DNA from: Methanocorpusculum sp.
GTDB taxonomy: Archaea > Halobacteriota > Methanomicrobia > Methanomicrobiales > Methanocorpusculaceae
Direction of reading: 5' to 3'
Assembly (NCBI GenBank): GCA_029986975.1
Contig: DALTWR010000001.1
Location: 1 to 17,880 of the forward strand
Length of the DNA: 17,880 nucleotides
Position 1 is the first letter of the stretch. Each line of letters opens with the position of its first letter. The notes under the pieces were generated by a model. It was given only the letters and a program-made list of their open reading frames with translations, had not been told where the DNA came from and made no database searches. Of the stretch, positions 1-6,874 are shown one piece after another. A program made the position numbers and the translations under genes.

Positions 1-750
1 ATGGTGATGGATGCATTAACAAAGATGGGAGAACCGTACAAACTCCTTGACCTCTCCTCAGTAGATCCGTTCAACCTGCCGGTAGAAGATGCAATCATCT
101 GGGCATGCGGCATCAAACAGGACGGCGTTCAGTTCGAACTTCTGCAGGCTTTAGAGATGGAAAACCGTGTGATAAACTCCACAAAAGCCATCGCAACCTG
201 CGCAAGCAAAGTGGTAACAACTGCCCGCCTCTTTAACATCGGAGCCCCAAGCCCTGCAACCTGCTTTACCAATGACAAAGCAGTCGTGCAGAAATTTGCC
301 GATGCACACGGCGGACGTGCGGTTTACAAGCCTGTCTATGGATTTGACGGAAACGGCATCTATATGTTCCATTCCGCAGATGAAATCACTGAAGAGCCGC
401 CGTACTATGTGCAGGAATATGTGAAAAATGACAGGGACTTTCGTATCTTTGTAATCGGAAACAAAGCAGTCGGCGCTATCCAGCGCGTCTCTGACCACTT
501 AACGCACAACATCCATCAGGGAGGATGCGGCACCGCAATCGAGATTCCAAAAGAGATGGCAGAAGCAGCAGAAGCAGCAGCACGTGCCGTCGAGGCAGAC
601 TACTGCGGCGTTGACCTGCTCCCGCTCGAAGACGGCGGCTACACCTGTCTTGAAGTCAACGGAACGCCGAACTGGCACTGCATGACAGCGCCCATCCCGC
701 GCCTGCTTGCAGAATACCTCGTTGAACAGGACAAACTCAGAAGAAGATAA
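1..750 (+). CDS. RimK/MptN-like ATP-grasp ligase, 5' end probably cut
   Basis: This is an ATP-grasp carboxylate-amine ligase of the RimK/MptN/CofF group, which joins amino acids (usually glutamate) to a carboxylate through an acyl phosphate. In the 249 visible residues the ATP-lysine region is VYKPVYGFDGNGI (108-120) and the hinge is YYVQEY (135-140). The metal and substrate segment is CGVDLLP (202-208) followed by CLEVNGTPNW (216-225), with E218 and N220 as the expected magnesium ligands. Relatives are about 290 residues and begin with a Rossmann-like strand that is missing here. The frame is open from base 1, so the true start probably lies upstream. In methanogens the likely roles are tetrahydromethanopterin glutamate ligase (MptN), F420 alpha-glutamate ligase (CofF) or a RimK-like protein modifier. 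The sequence alone does not decide between them. The class is secure; the substrate is not. Confidence 0.8.
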   Translation: MVMDALTKMGEPYKLLDLSSVDPFNLPVEDAIIWACGIKQDGVQFELLQALEMENRVINSTKAIATCASKVVTTARLFNIGAPSPATCFTNDKAVVQKFADAHGGRAVYKPVYGFDGNGIYMFHSADEITEEPPYYVQEYVKNDRDFRIFVIGNKAVGAIQRVSDHLTHNIHQGGCGTAIEIPKEMAEAAEAAARAVEADYCGVDLLPLEDGGYTCLEVNGTPNWHCMTAPIPRLLAEYLVEQDKLRRR

Positions 751-765
751 TGTCCTTAGAGGAAA

Positions 766-778
766 AAAGATAATCTTT
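766..778. repeat. Short perfect inverted repeat before the nucleotidyltransferase gene
   Basis: AAAGAT-A-ATCTTT is a 13-bp perfect palindrome with one central base. It lies in the 53-bp gap between the ATP-grasp gene and the nucleotidyltransferase, 25-37 bp before the ATG at 804. Its AT-rich centre sits at the distance expected for a TATA box of a near-leaderless transcript, so it may be promoter or operator sequence. A chance palindrome cannot be excluded. Confidence 0.3.
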
Positions 779-803
779 CAGATTAAACCAATAGATACTA
801 ACC

Positions 804-1982
804 ATGAAAGCCTGTATCATGTGCGGCGGAGAAGGAACACGTCTTCGCCCCTTAACCTTTGAGCGCCCTAAGCCCTGTATCCCTATAGCAAACCGCCCGT
901 CGATTGTACATCTGGTGATGCACCTCGCAAATCTCGGATTTACTGATATTGTAATTACTATCGGATATCTGGGAGACGACATCCAGAAAGCTTTAGGAGA
1001 CGGCTCTCTTTACGGCGCAAACATTACATACGTCTCTGAAGAGACGAAACTTGGTACCGCAGGTTCTGTTAAGAATGCGCAAAAATTCCTCGAAGATGCA
1101 CCGTTCCTTGTTGTTGGAGGCGACCACATGACTGATTTAAACCTGCTTGAGTTCTACCGTGCACACATGAACTCATCTGCGATGGTCTCCATCGGTCTTA
1201 TGAGCATCGAAGATCCGCGTGAGTTTGGTATCGCAGAACTCGATGCAAATCTCCGTATTCACCGGTTCAAAGAAAAACCGCATCCGGGAGAGATCTTCTC
1301 GAACCTCGCAAGCACAGGTATTTACGTCTGTGACCCGGCAATCTTCCAGATGATTCCGGAAAACACCAAGTTCGACTTTGCAAAAGACTTATTCCCCCTT
1401 ATGATGCAGCGCGGTCTTCAGATTAACGGCTGGCTGGCTCACGGAAACTGGACAGATGTCGGAAATCCTGCGATGCTTCGCGCCGCTGAGAAATGGAAGC
1501 TGCAGGAAAATGTTTCATCCAGCATGCTTGGAAGCGTAAACATCAAAGACGCACATATCACAGGTCCGGTCTCTTTCGGAGACGGCATTAACCTTGGCGC
1601 AGGAAGCCGTGTTGTAGGTCCGGTTCTCTTCGGAAACGGGGTTGTCATCGGAGAAAATGTGTTAATCGGTCCATACACCAGTATCGGAGACAACTGTATT
1701 GTCAAAAACAATGCAAAAATCTTCTCCTCTTCAATCTATAACGGTGCGGTTATCGGTGCAAACTCTACGATTTCAGGCTCGATTGTCGATATCAACACCA
1801 CCATAGGAGACAACTGTTCCATCGAGCACAACACAGTTATCGGTCCCCGCTGTGTTCTCCGCGGCGGTATTACCGTTCACTCAGGCACACGTATCTGGCC
1901 TGATGTTATCATTGATGAAGGATGCGTAGTCGAAGAAAATGTGTTAAATGACAAATATGATACCCGCTGTGAGGGGTCATAA
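804..1982 (+). CDS. Sugar-phosphate nucleotidyltransferase with hexapeptide-repeat tail
   Basis: This cytoplasmic enzyme transfers an NMP group from an NTP to a sugar 1-phosphate, giving an NDP-sugar for glycan or glycolipid synthesis. The Rossmann-like N-terminal domain (about 1-230) has the nucleotide loop GGEGTRLRPLT (8-18), the following ERPKP with K23, GTAGS (84-88), and GGDHMTD (105-111) with the metal-binding D107. From about 250 to 380, isoleucine- and valine-rich hexapeptide repeats (for example VIGENV, LIGPYT, SIGDNC) form a left-handed beta-helix, as in archaeal Glc-1-P or Man-1-P nucleotidyltransferases and GlmU-like proteins. At 392 residues it is full length. The base and sugar specificity (GDP-mannose, dTDP- or UDP-glucose) cannot be read from the motifs. 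The ATG at 804 is chosen because it directly precedes the first beta strand KACIMCGGEG. Confidence 0.9.
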   Translation: MKACIMCGGEGTRLRPLTFERPKPCIPIANRPSIVHLVMHLANLGFTDIVITIGYLGDDIQKALGDGSLYGANITYVSEETKLGTAGSVKNAQKFLEDAPFLVVGGDHMTDLNLLEFYRAHMNSSAMVSIGLMSIEDPREFGIAELDANLRIHRFKEKPHPGEIFSNLASTGIYVCDPAIFQMIPENTKFDFAKDLFPLMMQRGLQINGWLAHGNWTDVGNPAMLRAAEKWKLQENVSSSMLGSVNIKDAHITGPVSFGDGINLGAGSRVVGPVLFGNGVVIGENVLIGPYTSIGDNCIVKNNAKIFSSSIYNGAVIGANSTISGSIVDINTTIGDNCSIEHNTVIGPRCVLRGGITVHSGTRIWPDVIIDEGCVVEENVLNDKYDTRCEGS

Positions 1983-1984
1983 TA

Positions 1985-1992
1985 TTTTTTTT
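1985..1992 (+). terminator. T8 run after the nucleotidyltransferase gene
   Basis: Eight consecutive T residues begin 3 bp after the TAA stop of the nucleotidyltransferase gene, in the 46-bp gap to the convergent carS gene. Archaeal RNA polymerase stops at oligo-T tracts without needing a hairpin, so this is a plausible intrinsic terminator. Confidence 0.5.
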
Positions 1993-2028
1993 AAAGTCTC
2001 TTTTCAAAAACAGATTGATATAATCCTG

Positions 2029-2649
2029 TTACCAGGGTACATCTTTTAATTTGAACATATATCCGATGATATTTGCGCTCCTGTGCATCAAAGGAGACAG
2101 GATACATATCGCAATAAGAACAGCCGCGAGTGCCCCGCCCCATCCCATATCAATGACAATGCCGCTTGAAAACGCGCTGAACACCGTCTGGAACCAGCCA
2201 ATGTTTCCCGTGATGAGAAGCACAATTGTCATCAGACCAAGAGAGCCGACAACCATATCATACATATCTGCAACCGGCCATTTTGCCCCGCGGTCTTTTC
2301 CCAATCTGCGTTTAAAGTAACTTTTAATCAAATCTCCTAAGAGTGCACCGACGGAAAGGCAGATTACCGTAACCCAGGTAAGTTCCGGCAGAAAATCGAG
2401 ATGGAAGAACCAGCGTGCCCATATCTGAATGCCGCCGAAGATAATACCTACAATAATGCCGCCGATAAGTCCGCGCCACGTTTTACCGTCTCCGAAAATT
2501 CTTCTGCCGTCTTTGGCGCATTTTCCAAAATCAATAGGAGTTCCGCCGCCTAAAAGAGCTGCCGCAGGATTCGGGATATAAGCAGGAAGCATAATCCAGA
2601 GTGCCCAGAGAAACACCATCCCGATGGTTGTCAGTACTTCGATAATCAT
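2029..2649 (-). CDS. carS: CDP-archaeol synthase
   Basis: CarS is an integral membrane enzyme that transfers CMP from CTP to unsaturated archaetidic acid (2,3-di-O-geranylgeranylglyceryl phosphate), giving CDP-archaeol, the precursor of all archaeal polar head groups. The 206-residue protein carries the two family signatures. DFGKCAKDGRRIFGDGKTWRG spans 40-60, and GDLIKSYFKRRLGKDRGAKWPVAD spans 105-128, holding the acidic and basic residues expected at the cytoplasmic CTP site. Hydrophobic membrane segments fall near 5-22, 61-78, 92-108, 131-150 and 170-188. The protein is somewhat longer than the roughly 170-180 residues common in the family, mainly through the C-terminal part. The gene faces away from the DUF2115 gene and converges on the nucleotidyltransferase. 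The ATG at 2649 immediately precedes the first membrane helix. Confidence 0.93.
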   Translation of the reverse strand: MIIEVLTTIGMVFLWALWIMLPAYIPNPAAALLGGGTPIDFGKCAKDGRRIFGDGKTWRGLIGGIIVGIIFGGIQIWARWFFHLDFLPELTWVTVICLSVGALLGDLIKSYFKRRLGKDRGAKWPVADMYDMVVGSLGLMTIVLLITGNIGWFQTVFSAFSSGIVIDMGWGGALAAVLIAICILSPLMHRSANIIGYMFKLKDVPW

Positions 2650-2706
2650 TCGTTAGAATAGTATTTGTTCTGATTTCCTATCTTAATTTCTCTTTGGCGA
2701 GCGTAA

Positions 2707-2718
2707 GTATCTTATAAC
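2707..2718 (+). promoter_or_regulatory. TATA-like element for the DUF2115 gene
   Basis: GTATCTTATAAC lies about 33 bp before the ATG at 2746, inside the 96-bp divergent spacer between carS and the DUF2115 gene. Spacing and composition fit an archaeal TBP site with a very short leader. The call rests on position only. Confidence 0.35.
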
Positions 2719-2745
2719 AGCCGGACATACATCAATACTATCTGT

Positions 2746-3381
2746 ATGCGTTTCTGGAACCGGAGTGACAAAGGTGCGGACTCTGCAGCTGACTGGACAC
2801 ATCTTCAGCGGCAGAAAACGAAAGGAGACTTATTAGCGGCTCTTCAGAGCAGCGCACAGCGATATACATCAGACGACCTTGACATCATGATGATTCACTA
2901 CGATGCAAAGATAAAACATCTCCCTGCAGAGTACCGCAAACGGTTGGAACGATTCGCGCGGATTCAGATAACAGACGGATACAACCGCCTCTCAACAGCT
3001 GTTCTTGATAAAGTCCATGAGAAAGAAAAACTCCCGAAACTCTGGCGCGAATACGCCTCTTTTGCAAAGAAGGAGTCTTCGAAAGAAAACGGAAGGCTTG
3101 CAGGGCTGAAATATCTCATAGCTGCCTATTCCCTGTTTATTGAGGAGATTCCGCCGCACCCGGTTGGAATGCCTTTTCCGGGAGGGCTTGAGGTTGAGTG
3201 GTATGACGGGGTGTACTACTGTCCGGTAAAAGATGCGTGGGGAGATAATGATGCATCTCTCTGCCGTTTCTGTCCTGCAGTTCAGAGCAGGGAACGCGAC
3301 ATGGTCTTATCAAAAGAGGAACGTGATGCGGTCTCTAAAGATGAGAAGATTTCCAACTATTTCTATAACTTCAAAGGCTGA
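2746..3381 (+). CDS. DUF2115 (UPF0305) family protein of unknown function
   Basis: I recognise this as DUF2115/UPF0305, a family found mainly in methanogens whose biochemical function I do not know. The 211-residue soluble protein has a helical charged N-terminal two thirds (about 25-130). The C-terminal signature is HPVGMPFPGGLEVEWYDGVYYCPV (138-161) followed by CRFCPA (173-178). C159, C173 and C176 could form part of a metal or redox site, with a histidine as fourth ligand. There is no signal peptide or membrane helix. The gene stands alone between divergent carS and the co-oriented aIF1 gene, 110 bp away, so neighbourhood gives no firm hint. The start at 2746 gives a normal family length. 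Family assignment is from remembered motifs. Confidence 0.75.
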   Translation: MRFWNRSDKGADSAADWTHLQRQKTKGDLLAALQSSAQRYTSDDLDIMMIHYDAKIKHLPAEYRKRLERFARIQITDGYNRLSTAVLDKVHEKEKLPKLWREYASFAKKESSKENGRLAGLKYLIAAYSLFIEEIPPHPVGMPFPGGLEVEWYDGVYYCPVKDAWGDNDASLCRFCPAVQSRERDMVLSKEERDAVSKDEKISNYFYNFKG

Positions 3382-3382
3382 T

Positions 3383-3400
3383 GCGGATGTAAAAATCCGC
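3383..3400 (+). repeat. Perfect hairpin just after the DUF2115 stop codon
   Basis: GCGGAT (3383-3388) and ATCCGC (3395-3400) form a perfect 6-bp stem with a 6-nt loop, starting 2 bp after the stop codon. No T run follows closely, so it is more likely a 3'-end stabilising hairpin or a protein site than a classic terminator. Its right arm is part of a 10-bp sequence repeated at 3463-3472. Confidence 0.45.
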
Positions 3401-3457
3401 GATGTTTCCTCATCCGGCAGGAAATATGGCTTCCTTAAGGCTCATTTTAACCACACT

Positions 3458-3468
3458 TTTTTAAATCC
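3458..3468 (+). promoter_or_regulatory. TATA-like element for aIF1
   Basis: TTTTTTAAATC lies about 30 bp before the ATG at 3492. This predicts transcription starting within a few bases of the start codon, that is, a leaderless mRNA. No purine-rich ribosome-binding site precedes the ATG, which agrees with leaderless initiation. Confidence 0.45.
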
Positions 3469-3491
3469 GCGAGTTCAAGATTATTAGTGCA

Positions 3492-3797
3492 ATGAACAGT
3501 GGCATCTGCCCTAAATGTGGTTTACCCTTAGAGCTCTGCATCTGCGAAGAAGTCGCTAAAGAGCAGCAGCGTATCAGTGTGAAAGTGAGCAAAAGAAGAT
3601 ACGGAAAAGAAGTTACCGTTGTTGACGGACTTGATCCGTATGAAATTGACCTTGAGGACTTGTCAAAGTATCTCAAAGGAAGACTCGCCTGCGGAGGAAC
3701 AATCAAGGAAAACTCGATTGAGCTCCAGGGTAACCATCGGGACAGAGTCAAGGAACTTTTAACCAACAGGGGATACAACATCGACAATATCAACTGA
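3492..3797 (+). CDS. Translation initiation factor aIF1 (SUI1 family)
   Basis: aIF1 binds the 30S subunit near the P site and monitors start-codon selection. The 101-residue protein has an N-terminal zinc knuckle, CPKCGLP (6-12) with a second pair CIC (16-18). The SUI1 fold follows from about residue 27: [21 protein letters not shown], then the conserved [16 protein letters not shown] stretch (67-82) and the [11 protein letters not shown] helix. This matches archaeal SUI1 proteins, which carry the knuckle that eukaryotic eIF1 usually lacks. Length is typical. The TATA-like element at 3458-3468 and absence of a Shine-Dalgarno sequence suggest a leaderless transcript. The gene converges on uvrC. 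Confidence 0.93.
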   Translation: MNSGICPKCGLPLELCICEEVAKEQQRISVKVSKRRYGKEVTVVDGLDPYEIDLEDLSKYLKGRLACGGTIKENSIELQGNHRDRVKELLTNRGYNIDNIN

Positions 3798-3805
3798 AAT
3801 TTCAG
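3794..3805. repeat. 12-bp palindrome spanning the aIF1 stop codon
   Basis: CTGAAATTTCAG is a perfect 12-bp palindrome that contains the aIF1 TGA stop (3795-3797). With no loop it would be a poor RNA hairpin, so a DNA-binding site or chance is more likely. A T6 run follows at 3880-3885. Confidence 0.35.
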
Positions 3806-3879
3806 GTTCAATCCCCTTATTTTACTGAATTATCCGGACTAAGAATGAGCGTATGCTCTGTTGATAATTTTGATTCTGC

Positions 3880-3885
3880 TTTTTT
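3880..3885 (+). terminator. T6 run between aIF1 and uvrC
   Basis: A six-T tract lies in the 102-bp convergent spacer, about 83 bp past the aIF1 stop. It is a possible oligo-T terminator for aIF1. No comparable T run is visible on the minus strand just after uvrC. Confidence 0.35.
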
Positions 3886-3899
3886 GTTGTGTGAAAGAA

Positions 3900-5471
3900 T
3901 TACTTCTTCCCCTTCTTTCCGACAACACGTTTGCTTCTTAAAAGCCGGTTGTACGTTATAGCAAACCGATGAGCTTCGTCACGAATCTCCTGCAGATACA
4001 TATTTGCCTTTGTCTTTTTTCCGAAAGGAAGCGGGAAGGGAACGCCGGGGACAAAGACCTCTTCTTCGGATTCTGCAAGAGATATGACGGGAATATCTAA
4101 ATCGAGGCTGTCTAAGACCTGCTTTGCGGATGAAAGCTGTCCTTTTCCGCCATCGATTACAATAAGGTCAGGAAGCTCTTTTTCTTCATCAATGAGCCGC
4201 TTATATCTTCTGCCGACCACTTCCCGCATTGATGCAAAGTCATCGATACCCTCAACTGTTTTAATTTTATAGTGACGGTAGTTTTTCTTATCCGGCTTTC
4301 CTTTACGGAACTGCACCATCGAGGCAACAGTATCTGTACCTGAGAGGTGAGAGATATCAAAACACTCAATGACGTCGGGTTTTGTTCTCATATGAAGAGC
4401 ATTCTGGAGTTCGCAGACCTTCAGTTCGCATCCGAAGTGTACCGTTTCGATGTTTGTGCCGGCGAGTTCTAAGAGTTTCTTCTTCGCCCCTGCCTTTGGT
4501 GAGATAATAGATACTTTGTGACCTGCAATACTTTCGAGATAGAGAGCGAGTGTTTCATCCTGTTCTTCTTCGACAATGATTTCATGCGGGATTGTTGTTT
4601 CTGCATAGTATCTCGGCAGGAACTCTTCAAAGAATCCCTCGCTGTACTCGAAGATAAACTCATCTCTGCCCGAAAGAGTTCCTTTATGGACATGGAATAC
4701 CATCAGATAAACCGTGCCGTCAGAAACCCGATATGCGACCACATCTTCATTGTGCTCGGATTTACGGGCAACATACTGCCGTTCAGAAAGATTTACGACT
4801 GCTGCGATACAGTCACGAATCCGCATGGCTTCTTCAAACTCCATCTTTGCAGAATGCGTATTCATTTCTGCAGTCAGTTCGGCGATGAGTTCTTTGGTAT
4901 TTCCTTTAAGAACATCTGCAGCATATCTGCACTGCTTCTGATACTCTTCAGCAGAAACACGTCCTATGCAGGGGGCTGTGCAGTATCCGATATGGTATCT
5001 TAAGCATGCGCGCTTAGGCATGGTCAGGCAGGAACGAAGGGCAAATGTTTTTTTGACGACTGATAAGACATAGTCACGTTCCCGCGCAGATACAAACGGT
5101 CCGAAAAAGTGTCCCTTTCCTTTTTTTGATCTGGCTATTTTTATGCAGGGGAATTCTTCGTGCGTGAGTTCAATGTATGCGTAGGTTTTTGCGTCGCGCA
5201 AATCGATGTTGAACTTCGGCTGATATTTTTTTATGAGGGTGTTTTCAAGAAGATATGCCTCTTCATCGGTTCTGGTGATGATGTATTCTACGGAAACAAG
5301 AGTCTCTACGAGTTTGCGCGTTTTTGCGTCATGGTCTTTTTTCTGGAAGTAGGATGAGACACGGCGCTTCAAATCTTTGGCTTTTCCGACATAGATGATA
5401 GTCCCGCTGCTGTCACGATATAAGTAACAGCCCGGATTGTGCGGGATGGTTGTCAGGTCGGGATGTGCCAT
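3900..5471 (-). CDS. uvrC: UvrABC excinuclease subunit C
   Basis: UvrC makes both incisions around a DNA lesion after recruitment by UvrB. Numbering is from the ATG at 5471 (523 residues). The GIY-YIG nuclease is N-terminal, with PGCYLY (13-18), IYVGKAKDLKRR (26-37) and E76. Cysteines C148, C156, C164 and C168 match the Fe-S cluster positions of UvrC. A UVR motif that contacts UvrB spans about 195-226. The RNase H-like 5'-incision domain has D372 (ECFDISH), D440 (VIDGGKGQ) and H502 (EAHRFAI). The protein ends in a short basic tail directly after that domain and lacks the tandem helix-hairpin-helix found in bacterial UvrC. A start at 5486 adds five residues, but it lies very close to the TATA-like element, and MAHPDLTTIPHNPG matches normal UvrC N-termini. 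Confidence 0.95.
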   Translation of the reverse strand: MAHPDLTTIPHNPGCYLYRDSSGTIIYVGKAKDLKRRVSSYFQKKDHDAKTRKLVETLVSVEYIITRTDEEAYLLENTLIKKYQPKFNIDLRDAKTYAYIELTHEEFPCIKIARSKKGKGHFFGPFVSARERDYVLSVVKKTFALRSCLTMPKRACLRYHIGYCTAPCIGRVSAEEYQKQCRYAADVLKGNTKELIAELTAEMNTHSAKMEFEEAMRIRDCIAAVVNLSERQYVARKSEHNEDVVAYRVSDGTVYLMVFHVHKGTLSGRDEFIFEYSEGFFEEFLPRYYAETTIPHEIIVEEEQDETLALYLESIAGHKVSIISPKAGAKKKLLELAGTNIETVHFGCELKVCELQNALHMRTKPDVIECFDISHLSGTDTVASMVQFRKGKPDKKNYRHYKIKTVEGIDDFASMREVVGRRYKRLIDEEKELPDLIVIDGGKGQLSSAKQVLDSLDLDIPVISLAESEEEVFVPGVPFPLPFGKKTKANMYLQEIRDEAHRFAITYNRLLRSKRVVGKKGKK

Positions 5472-5498
5472 GTGTATGATATTCATTTGTCTTCGGGG

Positions 5499-5512
5499 AT
5501 AATATAGATAAG
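5499..5512. promoter_or_regulatory. Shared TATA-like element between uvrC and the CxxC protein gene
   Basis: ATAATATAGATAAG reads as TATCTATATTAT on the minus strand, so one AT-rich element can be read as a TATA box in either direction. It centres about 34 bp from the uvrC ATG at 5471 and about 38 bp from the ATG at 5543. It may therefore serve one or both divergent genes. No other good TATA candidate lies in this 71-bp spacer. Confidence 0.45.
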
Positions 5513-5542
5513 TTAATGTACTATTCGGGAAAAGGATTAATT

Positions 5543-5764
5543 ATGGTTGTTCCCTGTCTTACCTGCCATAATCGCGGCGAGTACAAATATGAGTATGATG
5601 AGAAGCGCAGATTCTTTGACTATTTCCTGACCTGCAAATGCGGTGTTGAAATCCCGCAGCCTGCTCCGAAGGAAGGTTTTGTCTGTGAAAAATATGACAG
5701 CATGTTAAATTATGCTGCGCCAAAAACACGCGGCGAGTATGCTGTAGAGATTAAGCACGATTAA
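5543..5764 (+). CDS. Small cysteine-rich protein of unknown function
   Basis: A 73-residue soluble protein that I do not recognise. Visible features are CLTC (5-8) near the N-terminus, CKC (31-33) in the middle and a single C48. The C5-x2-C8 and C31-x-C33 pairs, separated by 22 residues rich in aromatic and charged side chains, would fit a compact zinc-binding fold. The ATG at 5516 would add nine residues. I prefer 5543 because AAGGA at 5532-5536 lies six bases before it, and the TATA-like element at 5499-5512 would place transcription start after 5516. The gene is divergent from uvrC and 96 bp before secF, with a T5 run between, so it is probably monocistronic. Coding status is supported by the ribosome-binding site and cysteine pattern. 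Confidence 0.65.
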   Translation: MVVPCLTCHNRGEYKYEYDEKRRFFDYFLTCKCGVEIPQPAPKEGFVCEKYDSMLNYAAPKTRGEYAVEIKHD

Positions 5765-5783
5765 ATAACGATTTAATCCCTAA

Positions 5784-5788
5784 TTTTT
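5784..5788 (+). terminator. T5 run after the CxxC protein gene
   Basis: A short oligo-T tract (TAATTTTTCC context) lies 20 bp after the stop of the small cysteine-rich gene and before the secF promoter region. It is a weak terminator candidate. Confidence 0.3.
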
Positions 5789-5840
5789 CCTGACACTGAT
5801 TTTATCCGGAGTTATTTGAATCTCTGATTTTTGTTCGTTC

Positions 5841-5859
5841 ATTAAATCTCTATATATCC
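5841..5859 (+). promoter_or_regulatory. TATA-like region at the secF start
   Basis: ATTAAATCT (5841-5849) and TATATATCC (5851-5859) are adjacent TATA-like elements that end just before the first possible secF ATG at 5861. Normal spacing of about 25 bp would place transcription start at about 5870-5880. That favours translation from the third ATG at 5885. Confidence 0.4.
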
Positions 5860-5860
5860 T

Positions 5861-6874
5861 ATGAATGACAATATGTATAATGGTATGAAATTCAAATACG
5901 AGATTAACAAATACAACCCGAAAAAGATGATGGGAATTCCCGCCGTCTTTTTCGCGGCTGCATTAGTTATCGTAATTATCTCATTTGCTACCTGCGGTCT
6001 GCCGGTAACGCCGGGAATTGATTTTGCCGGCGGTACTGCTGTTACCATCCATTCCGACCAGACACAGGAACAGATTGAAGCGTACTTTGCAGGTTACGAC
6101 CTGAAATCCATCGACAGCGGTGTCGGCGGCAGTTATTATCTGAAGTTCGGACCGATGGACAATGCCGCAATGCTTGCCTTTAACGAGTATATCCTTGCAG
6201 GATATCCGGATGCGGGCATTGACCAGATTGGCGCATCGTTTGGTTCAACGCTGCAGACACAGGCGTTAATCGCTATTCTTGTTGCATTCATAGGAATGGC
6301 AGTAGTTGTCTTCATTGCCTTTAGAAAGCTCATTCCGGCGTTTACTGTCGTATTTGCTGCTGTAGCAGATATCACCATCACTGCTGCTGTGATGAATATC
6401 ACAGGTATTGAACTCTCTCTTGCAACCACAGCAGCCCTTCTGATGCTTATCGGATACTCTGTGGACAGCAACATTCTTCTGACCACTAAGGTCTTAAAGC
6501 GGCAGGGTAATTCCGAGGAGAAGTTCACAGGAGCTTTCCATACAGGATTCATCATGACGTCTACGACGTTCTGTGCAATCCTTGCGATGTTTATCGTATC
6601 CTTAATCGGTCAGGTTCAGACTCTCTATACCATCTCAGCGGTTTTATTAATCGGACTTCTTTCAGACTTTGTCTTCACCTGGGCATTTAACGCGGGCGCA
6701 TTGCGGCTTTACCTTGCAAAGAAGGATCCGAAAGCAAAGTACCGGAAGGAAAAAGCACCGGCTGCAGAAAAGGCTCAGCCGTCTGAGGAGAAGCAGCCTG
6801 CAAAGACAGCAAATCCCCGGCAGAATAAGCAGAATCAGCCGAAGAACAAAACTAAAAGAGGCGGTAAGAGATGA
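5861..6874 (+). CDS. secF: Protein-export membrane protein SecF
   Basis: SecF forms with SecD a membrane complex that aids late steps of Sec-dependent export, probably using the ion gradient. In the 337-residue frame the first membrane helix is at about 26-43. The signature GIDFAGGTAVTI (52-63) starts the extracytoplasmic P1-like domain (to about 130). Five more helices follow near 134-154, 159-180, 184-205, 230-250 and 257-283, with IGYSVDSNILLTTKVLKR (197-214) as the conserved SecD/F loop. The tail after 285 is basic and rich in K, P, Q and N, predicted cytoplasmic and disordered. An internal ATG at 5885 (329 residues) fits the TATA position and typical archaeal N-termini better. It overlaps secD by 4 bp (ATGA), so the two are translationally coupled. 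Confidence 0.93.
   Translation: MNDNMYNGMKFKYEINKYNPKKMMGIPAVFFAAALVIVIISFATCGLPVTPGIDFAGGTAVTIHSDQTQEQIEAYFAGYDLKSIDSGVGGSYYLKFGPMDNAAMLAFNEYILAGYPDAGIDQIGASFGSTLQTQALIAILVAFIGMAVVVFIAFRKLIPAFTVVFAAVADITITAAVMNITGIELSLATTAALLMLIGYSVDSNILLTTKVLKRQGNSEEKFTGAFHTGFIMTSTTFCAILAMFIVSLIGQVQTLYTISAVLLIGLLSDFVFTWAFNAGALRLYLAKKDPKAKYRKEKAPAAEKAQPSEEKQPAKTANPRQNKQNQPKNKTKRGGKR

Noticed and set aside
3233..3487. 84-codon plus-strand frame overlapping the end of the DUF2115 gene
   Set aside because: Most of it overlaps the DUF2115 signature region in another frame, and it runs through the hairpin and aIF1 promoter; no start signal or homology.
3852..3863. GAGC-GTAT-GCTC near-palindrome in the aIF1/uvrC spacer
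   Set aside because: Only four base pairs per arm; expected by chance.
4518..5003. 161-codon open frame on the plus strand
   Set aside because: It is antisense to the well-supported uvrC gene and has no domain or promoter of its own.
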